A DNA stretch of 11,342 nt from Undibacterium sp. (GTDB lineage Bacteria > Pseudomonadota > Gammaproteobacteria > Burkholderiales > Burkholderiaceae). The stretch's first letter is position 1, and the number at the start of each line of letters is the position of its first letter. Positions 7,033 to 11,342 of the stretch are shown here, in pieces. The notes beneath the pieces are model-generated. The model had not been told where the DNA came from. It worked only from the letters and a program-made list of their open reading frames with translations, and ran no database searches. The position numbers were made by a program, and so were the translations under genes. The stretch spans positions 1 through 11,342 of the forward strand of contig JACMRF010000002.1 in the NCBI GenBank assembly GCA_014376575.1, written 5' to 3'.

Positions 7033-7713
7033 ATGATTTTCCCCATGCATGTTCTCTTGGTAGAAGACGACTCGGTTCTGTCGGACGGCATTGCCCGCGT
7101 TCTGAAGTCATACGGAATAGTTGTGGATATTGTCGATAACGGCAATGACGTGGAATCGATCTTGCGTCGCTCAGAAATCGTCGTCATGGTGTTAGACATA
7201 GGGCTTCCAGGTATTGACGGTTTTGAGGTGGTGCGCCGCCTGCGCGAGAAGGGAAGTGATCTTCCGATATTGTTATTGAGCGCGCGCGATGCCATCCAGG
7301 ACAGGGTTCGTGGATTGGAGCTGGGGGCCGATGATTACTTGATTAAGCCCTTTGCGACACCTGAACTTGTGGCGAGAATTCGTGCCTTAGCCAGGCGCCA
7401 TCACCCAAAACCAGTTGAGCTCACTATTGGCGGCTTATCCCTGGATACGTCGTCTAAACGTGCAACAGTACATGGGCAATCGATAGAGTTATCGGTGCGT
7501 GAATGGGCCGTACTTGAATATTTGATGCAACAAACGTCACGCGTCGTTTCAAAGCAGCAAATCATTGATGCCATCTTGCCTTGGGGTGAGGAGGTGACGT
7601 TGAATGCAGTAGAAGTCTATGTCTCTCGGGTGCGCTTGAAAATTGCAGAGGCCGGCCTAGTGATTCGGACAATTCGTGGCTTTGGATACATGCTAGAGAA
7701 AGTAGAACAATGA
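7033..7713 (+). CDS. OmpR-family response regulator (TctD/QseB-like) of the metal efflux locus
   Basis: This is a 226-residue DNA-binding response regulator. The receiver domain covers about residues 5-120, with the acidic pair E11/D12 and D13 in LLVEDD, the phospho-acceptor D55 in VLDIGLPG, S83 in the Thr/Ser switch position and K105 in YLIKPFA. The C-terminal winged helix runs from about 128 to 222 and shows LSVREWAVLEYLM, the recognition-helix region NAVEVYVSRVRLKI and the closing IRTIRGFGYML. An in-frame stop abuts the ATG at 7033, so the protein starts there or at the ATG at 7045 (MHVLLVEDD), which would match most relatives better. Neither has a clear Shine-Dalgarno. The gene overlaps the kinase gene by 4 bp and diverges from the efflux operon, as do many metal-response regulators. 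The operator array at 6925-6964 is its likely target. Confidence 0.95.
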   Translation: MIFPMHVLLVEDDSVLSDGIARVLKSYGIVVDIVDNGNDVESILRRSEIVVMVLDIGLPGIDGFEVVRRLREKGSDLPILLLSARDAIQDRVRGLELGADDYLIKPFATPELVARIRALARRHHPKPVELTIGGLSLDTSSKRATVHGQSIELSVREWAVLEYLMQQTSRVVSKQQIIDAILPWGEEVTLNAVEVYVSRVRLKIAEAGLVIRTIRGFGYMLEKVEQ

Positions 7714-9089
7714 TCTTTAGTATCAGAGTGAGCTTATTGAAATGGCTTATCGTCCCACTTCTGCTGATTAATTTTGTTGGGGCAGGCCTTACTTATTGGC
7801 TCGCATGGGCACCCGCCCAAATCGCTTTTGACCAGGGTCTTGCCGATACTGTCTGGGCGCTAATGTCGCGTTTGCGGGAAAGCCAAGGCACCATCATGAT
7901 TGATTTGCCGCCGCAAGCTGAGCAAGTGTTGAGGGTAAATCATATCGATTCCTTGTACTTTACTGTTCGTGATGCACAAGGGAAAACCATCGCGGGAGAC
8001 AATGATTTTCCTCAGCTGACATTGCCAAATAGTCTTGACGACCCGCTCGCTTACGACGGCGCCATGAAGGGCGAGGCGACTCGCGTCATTACGCTGAAAA
8101 CAAAAATTGGCCTTGAGACTGTTTCTATTGGCGTCGCAGAAACAGACCGCAAACGTGCCCAGATCCGAGCAAAAATTTTTGTTGCACTTCTGCTGCTGGA
8201 AGGATTTTTAACACTCATTTTAATTTCTATTGTTTGGTTTGCTGTTACTAAGGGCTTACTGCCGCTTAAGAAAATGCAATCGGATTTAAATGCGCGAAAT
8301 TACAATGATCTTTCTTCTGTTAATTCTGAACACGTTCCGCTGGAATTGCGCCCTGTTGTTAGCGCCATCAACGGCTTATTAAATAAGGTTCAAATGGATG
8401 CGTCTGCGAGGCAGAGTTTTTTGGCCAATGTCGCGCATCAACTGAGAACGCCACTTGCAGGACTAAAAACGCAAATCGAATGGCTAACTGACAAACACGA
8501 AAGCGATCATGAGACGGCGCGATCAACGACATTAATGATGTCATCCACAGAGAGAATGATTCGGCAAACCAATCAATTATTAGTATTGGCACGCGCAGAA
8601 CCAAGTCAGTTTGAGCGCATTGAACTTAAAGCGGTAAATCTCAATAAACTGGTTGAAGAAACTGTGCAGCACTTCGTTGAAATGGCGAGTAAAAAAGAGA
8701 TAGATTTAGGCTTCGATTTGCAAGCAGTAAGAGTACTTGGCGATCAGTTTTTACTTCGCGATATGATCGATAATTTGATTGATAACGCCATTCGTTACAC
8801 CCCTTTTCAAGGCTTGGTAACAGTCTCTTGTTATAGAGAGGATCAATGGTGTATTTTTTCTGTTGAGGATTCAGGGCCAGGCATTGCCGCGTCTGAAAGG
8901 GAGTTGATCTTTGATCGGTTTTACCGTCTCAGTGATCAGACGGCAGGCAGTGGTTTAGGACTCTCTATCGTTAGAGACATCGCCAATGATCACAACGCGC
9001 AGATTGTGTTAACTTCCGGCGCGGGAGAGAAGGGCACAGTCGTGTCGGTTCGGTTTTTAGCCTTGTTAAATCAGGATTTTTTAGGTTAA
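7710..9089 (+). CDS. Sensor histidine kinase (TctE/QseC-like) partner of the response regulator
   Basis: This is a 459-residue inner-membrane kinase. TM1 lies at about 11-33 and TM2 at about 155-179, leaving a periplasmic domain of about 120 residues that fits the 2CSK_N type found in TctE-like kinases. A HAMP-like linker (about 180-230) leads to the HisKA dimerisation helix, with the phospho-acceptor H243 in FLANVAHQLRTPLAG. The ATPase domain has the N-box D351-N359 (DMIDNLIDNA), the G1 box DSGPGI at 387-392 and the G2 box GSGLGLSIV at 413-421. All catalytic motifs look intact. The periplasmic domain has no cysteine and only one histidine (H78) but many Asp and Glu, so direct sensing of a soft metal through Cys/His is not obvious. 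The gene starts inside the regulator's stop (ATGA), which implies translational coupling. Confidence 0.95.
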   Translation: MIFSIRVSLLKWLIVPLLLINFVGAGLTYWLAWAPAQIAFDQGLADTVWALMSRLRESQGTIMIDLPPQAEQVLRVNHIDSLYFTVRDAQGKTIAGDNDFPQLTLPNSLDDPLAYDGAMKGEATRVITLKTKIGLETVSIGVAETDRKRAQIRAKIFVALLLLEGFLTLILISIVWFAVTKGLLPLKKMQSDLNARNYNDLSSVNSEHVPLELRPVVSAINGLLNKVQMDASARQSFLANVAHQLRTPLAGLKTQIEWLTDKHESDHETARSTTLMMSSTERMIRQTNQLLVLARAEPSQFERIELKAVNLNKLVEETVQHFVEMASKKEIDLGFDLQAVRVLGDQFLLRDMIDNLIDNAIRYTPFQGLVTVSCYREDQWCIFSVEDSGPGIAASERELIFDRFYRLSDQTAGSGLGLSIVRDIANDHNAQIVLTSGAGEKGTVVSVRFLALLNQDFLG

Positions 9090-9163
9090 ACCAGGGTTAC
9101 AGATGTGGAGATTGAACCTTCAGACAATGCCATCTCTTGAGATATTTTATGCGGCTACTTTTA

Positions 9164-9709
9164 CTAAAATGCAGGAATGAAGAGAAGAAAACCATCTGCA
9201 AAGAAAACCATTCCTACCAGCCCAACCGGAAGTGCAAGGTACCACAGCACTTTTTTCTTGATGAGTGCTGCAATGGAGGAAATGAGTATCGCTATTTGCA
9301 ACAAGATGATTGCCATTCCGAAGGGTTGTCCGTGTTTTTGTGCATCGTCACGTCTAGCTTCTAATTCATGTGCTTTCTGTTCAATCTCAGCCTTCTCTTT
9401 GTTGTATCTTTCTATTTTCTTGTCATAGCCAGCGACGGCATCTTTATAGGCAGCGAGCTTGGGTGTCGCTGAGGCGCCCTCCAATAAGGCTAACTCAAGC
9501 TGTATTTTTTCGCGTTGCAGTTGATAGAGATTTTCTTTGATGCTCTTCGCCTGATAGAAGGCCCACTGATCCGACGCTTGCGCCTGGCTAATCACACTAC
9601 GGGTAGAGTAGCCGCCGCCTTTAAAGGTAGAGAGGGTTGCGCAGACGGCCAATATGACGGTAGAAAGCGCCAGATAATTAAGCCAGGGTTCTTTTTTTTC
9701 TTCAGCCAC
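9164..9709 (-). CDS. DUF4337 family membrane protein with coiled coil
   Basis: This is a 181-residue membrane protein of unknown function. After a charged start (MAEEKKEPW) comes TM1 at about 11-28, then the conserved patch SQAQASDQWAFYQAKSIKE (41-59) that marks DUF4337. A long charged helix rich in Lys, Glu and Gln (about 60-125, probably coiled coil) follows, and then two hydrophobic segments at about 130-150 and 154-178. The start is a GTG at 9709, supported by AGGA with a 9-base gap (9719-9722); the nearby ATG at 9716-9714 is out of frame. It follows the YccA-like gene on the same strand after 72 bp with no visible terminator, so the two are probably co-transcribed. Its end faces the end of the kinase gene. 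The family has no established role. Confidence 0.85.
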   Translation of the reverse strand: MAEEKKEPWLNYLALSTVILAVCATLSTFKGGGYSTRSVISQAQASDQWAFYQAKSIKENLYQLQREKIQLELALLEGASATPKLAAYKDAVAGYDKKIERYNKEKAEIEQKAHELEARRDDAQKHGQPFGMAIILLQIAILISSIAALIKKKVLWYLALPVGLVGMVFFADGFLLFIPAF

Positions 9710-9781
9710 TATACATTTTCCTGATGTTGAATAAACTTACTGAGGTGTGTTGCCATTGCTGTTAACGAGCTGATGAAGCGA

Positions 9782-10432
9782 TTAGTCACGCGACCCCGTA
9801 ACGATGCGTAATATCGCCAAAAACATATTTAAAATATCGAGGTAGAGGCTGATCGTCGCCATGATGTAATTTGTTTGTCGTCCAGAAATAATGTCGCTCG
9901 TGTCATACAAAATATAACCACCAAAAATAAGCACGCTGACATACGCCAAAGCCAAACTCATGCCCGGCACAGGAAAAAATATTCCCACCAGGCTGACGAC
10001 GACCAAACCTACCAGACCTATCATCAAAAAACCACCCAGAAATGCGAAATCTTTCTTCGTCACCTGAACATAGGCCGAGAGTCCTAAAAATGCAGCGCCC
10101 GTCGCTAATAATGCGGTACCGACGATCTCTGATCCATTCGGCAGACTTAAATAATGGTTCATGGTCGGGCCAAGACTAAAGCCCATCAGCCCGGTGAAAC
10201 CAAAAATCAGTAATACGCCAACGCCACTATTGCTGTATGCCCTAGTGGCAAACAATAGGCCGATAGAGAGCACCATAATTCCTAGCATCCCCCAGCCGCC
10301 AACGGGGAACAGCATCCCTAAATATGCTGTCAGGGCACTCCAGATCAGCGTCATGGATAACAAGCGATAGGTGTTCTGTAATACCGTTGTTCGTGTATCA
10401 AGCATTGCGGCGTCATAGCTGGTATTGATCAT
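9782..10432 (-). CDS. Bax inhibitor-1 / YccA family integral membrane protein
   Basis: This 216-residue protein has about seven hydrophobic segments (roughly 24-42, 47-63, 71-92, 104-122, 131-152, 158-175, 190-210). The family is recognised from its C-terminal region: GGYILYDTSDII at 171-182, followed by YLDILNMFLAILRI at 197-210, with conserved acidic residues D177, D180 and D199. Bacterial relatives include E. coli YccA, which modulates the FtsH protease, and B. subtilis YetJ, a pH-sensitive calcium leak channel; which role applies here is unknown. The ATG at 10432 has AAGGA with a 6-base gap. The downstream neighbour is the DUF4337 gene. A role in inner-membrane quality control or ion balance is an inference from the family. 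Confidence 0.93.
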   Translation of the reverse strand: MINTSYDAAMLDTRTTVLQNTYRLLSMTLIWSALTAYLGMLFPVGGWGMLGIMVLSIGLLFATRAYSNSGVGVLLIFGFTGLMGFSLGPTMNHYLSLPNGSEIVGTALLATGAAFLGLSAYVQVTKKDFAFLGGFLMIGLVGLVVVSLVGIFFPVPGMSLALAYVSVLIFGGYILYDTSDIISGRQTNYIMATISLYLDILNMFLAILRIVTGSRD

Positions 10433-10488
10433 GATATTTCCTTGATGAACGGTGGGTGGTTTTATCGCTTGGTCTTGTGATTCAAACG

Positions 10489-10517
10489 ATTGAATGGAAT
10501 ACGCGGAAAGTGCTCAA
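10489..10517 (-). promoter_or_regulatory. Possible promoter of the yccA-like / DUF4337 unit
   Basis: On the minus strand TTGAGC (10517-10512) lies 17 bp before TTCAAT (10494-10489); each matches the sigma-70 consensus at 4 of 6 positions. The leader to the ATG at 10432 would be about 50 bases. Confidence 0.3.
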
Positions 10518-10574
10518 AAAAGTGATTGAGAATAAAAGCTTTGACTGCCGAGAACGTAAATGATTCAAAATTTA

Positions 10575-10609
10575 GTTGATTAACTCGGTTGATTAACTCG
10601 GTTGATTAA
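10575..10609. repeat. 13-bp tandem direct repeat, 2.7 copies
   Basis: The unit GTTGATTAACTCG occurs perfectly at 10575-10587 and 10588-10600, and its first nine bases again at 10601-10609. Each unit contains the near-palindrome GTTGATTAAC. It lies about 60 bp upstream of the possible yccA-like promoter. It could be a multi-copy regulator site or a slippage-generated tandem repeat. Confidence 0.8.
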
Positions 10610-10940
10610 AATAGAAACAAGCCACATTCCTTTATTTTTAACGCTATATTATCACAAGGATTTAAGTGGAAATTAAGCCGGCGCCAGTGGCCAAAAAATT
10701 CTTTTCCATTAACTAGAAGAGTGAGTTCATGTGGGTTGCCCTCTTTTTTTTAGTGATACCTGAGGTGAATGCCACACTTGGCAATTGTCCAGGCCTAACC
10801 CGCAATGTCCATGCGCTTCTTCAGCCATATTGTGCCGGTAAGCCGCATGGCGATTGCGTGTTGGTTTTTCTTACTTTTAAAGCGATCAGGGTTAGCTCTT
10901 CTGCCATTGCTTAATGGTCCGGTGCATGCAAGCACTTATT

Positions 10941-10970
10941 GGCGGCACGCGACAGAAAACGGTTAAAATT
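10941..10970 (+). promoter_or_regulatory. Possible promoter of the cupin-like gene
   Basis: A TAAAAT hexamer (about 10963-10968, within GGTTAAAATTC) is a good -10 candidate, 5 of 6 to the consensus. A TTGGCG lies about 19 bp upstream as a weak -35. The leader to the ATG at 11013 would be under 40 bases. The spacing is longer than ideal. Confidence 0.3.
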
Positions 10971-11012
10971 CTGGCGACCTCAAACTGCATTTCACCCCAT
11001 TAGGCAATTTTT

Positions 11013-11342
11013 ATGAATAGTCAATTCCAGGCAATACCTGAATGGCATAACGTTACATCAGAAGTTTTTCACAAGGACATCGTTAGTCAATACCGGCCTG
11101 CCATCTTGCGTGGTTTTGTCAACGACTGGCCTCTGGTTCAACGAGCGAAATCCTCGGTTGGCGCTGTGCTGCAGTATCTGCAGTCGATTGATACAGGTGC
11201 TGAAGTGGATGCCATTTTATTGCGCCCTGAAACGAATGGTTGTGTGTTCTATAACGAGAACATGGATGGTTTTAATTTTATTCGTAATCAGGTGCCGATT
11301 TCTTCGGTGCTTGATCAGCTGATGCGGTATGCGCAATTTCCG
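11013..11342 (+). CDS. Cupin-like (Cupin_8/JmjC-like) domain protein, 3' end off the window
   Basis: From the ATG at 11013 the frame stays open for 110 codons to the right edge; I translated it by hand. The start has AGG eight bases upstream. The sequence matches the N-terminal part of cupin-like proteins related to JmjC/FIH-type oxygenases: RPAILRGFVNDWPLV at residues 28-42, a helix ending in VLQYLQSID, then FYNENMDGFNFIRNQV at 79-94. The iron-binding His-X-Asp and distal His of such oxygenases would lie beyond the window, so catalytic competence cannot be judged. Family members are often about 330-350 residues and commonly sit near TonB-dependent receptors or flavin-dependent halogenases in other genomes, but nothing in this window shows that here. 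No signal peptide is visible, so a cytoplasmic location is likely. Confidence 0.8.
   Translation, partial: MNSQFQAIPEWHNVTSEVFHKDIVSQYRPAILRGFVNDWPLVQRAKSSVGAVLQYLQSIDTGAEVDAILLRPETNGCVFYNENMDGFNFIRNQVPISSVLDQLMRYAQFP

Larger units (their letters stand above)
10433..11012. other. 580-bp region without a convincing gene, between divergent yccA-like and cupin-like genes
   Basis: This stretch carries the probable promoters of the flanking genes and a 13-bp tandem repeat. Its middle (10729-10914, plus) has a 61-codon open frame that starts MWVALFF and has three cysteines. It shows no basic N-terminus and no family I know. The opposite strand has a 28-codon frame starting MAEELTLIAL (10914-10828), also unrecognised. 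Neither is strong enough to call a gene. No tRNA or rRNA is visible. Confidence 0.5.

Noticed and set aside
9090..9163. Bidirectional terminator between the convergent kinase and DUF4337 genes
   Set aside because: Only ATCTCTTGAGAT (9132-9143), with a two-base loop, and a distant AGGTT/AACCT pair are present; no GC-rich stem with a T-run on either strand.
10729..10765. Intrinsic terminator at GGGTTGCCC followed by eight T
   Set aside because: The stem is only three base pairs, and no gene clearly ends just upstream on the plus strand.
1..11342. Mobile element or recent insertion around the metal efflux operon
   Set aside because: I found no transposase or integrase, no flanking long direct or inverted repeats, and no visible composition break in the window.

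Overview
The window is Gram-negative chromosomal DNA. Several things suggest a betaproteobacterium, perhaps an Oxalobacteraceae-like member of the Burkholderiales: a three-gene RND metal pump with TolC partner, a TctD/TctE-type two-component system, a VirK/DUF535 protein, DUF4337 and a cupin-like protein. The genus-level guess rests on overall gene flavour only and is weak. Base composition looks roughly balanced by eye and I see no sharp break in it.

Layout. (1) 1-727, minus: the first 242 codons of a VirK/YbjX (DUF535) family gene that runs off the left edge. (2) 851-6820, minus: a tightly packed heavy-metal efflux operon, read in the order small secreted protein of unknown function, TolC-family outer membrane channel, periplasmic adaptor, CzcA-type RND pump; the last three are joined by overlapping stop and start codons. 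(3) 6821-7032: a divergent control region with four 7-bp half-sites at exact 11-bp steps, plus a 7-codon mini-ORF just ahead of the regulator. (4) 7033-9089, plus: an OmpR-type response regulator and its sensor histidine kinase, joined by an ATGA overlap. (5) 9164-10432, minus: a Bax inhibitor-1/YccA-family membrane protein followed by a DUF4337 coiled-coil membrane protein, probably one transcription unit. (6) 10433-11012: 580 bp without a convincing gene, holding a 13-bp tandem repeat and the probable promoters on each side. (7) 11013 to the right edge, plus: the first 110 codons of a cupin-like (Cupin_8/JmjC-like) protein.

How it works together (inference). The kinase probably senses a periplasmic metal or envelope signal and phosphorylates the regulator. 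The regulator would then bind the four-site array between the two divergent units and activate the efflux operon, while also touching its own promoter. The tripartite pump would export a divalent metal cation from periplasm or cytoplasm to the outside. The TM4 signature is of the DFG type seen in Co/Zn/Cd/Ni pumps rather than the Cu/Ag CusA type, but the substrate cannot be fixed from sequence. The flanking genes (VirK-like, YccA-like, DUF4337, cupin-like) show no clear mechanistic link to the pump. I see no mobile element, CRISPR array, rRNA or tRNA. The most distinctive signals are the operator array, the leader mini-ORF and the uncharacterised secreted protein that heads the efflux operon; I found no clearly new multi-gene system.
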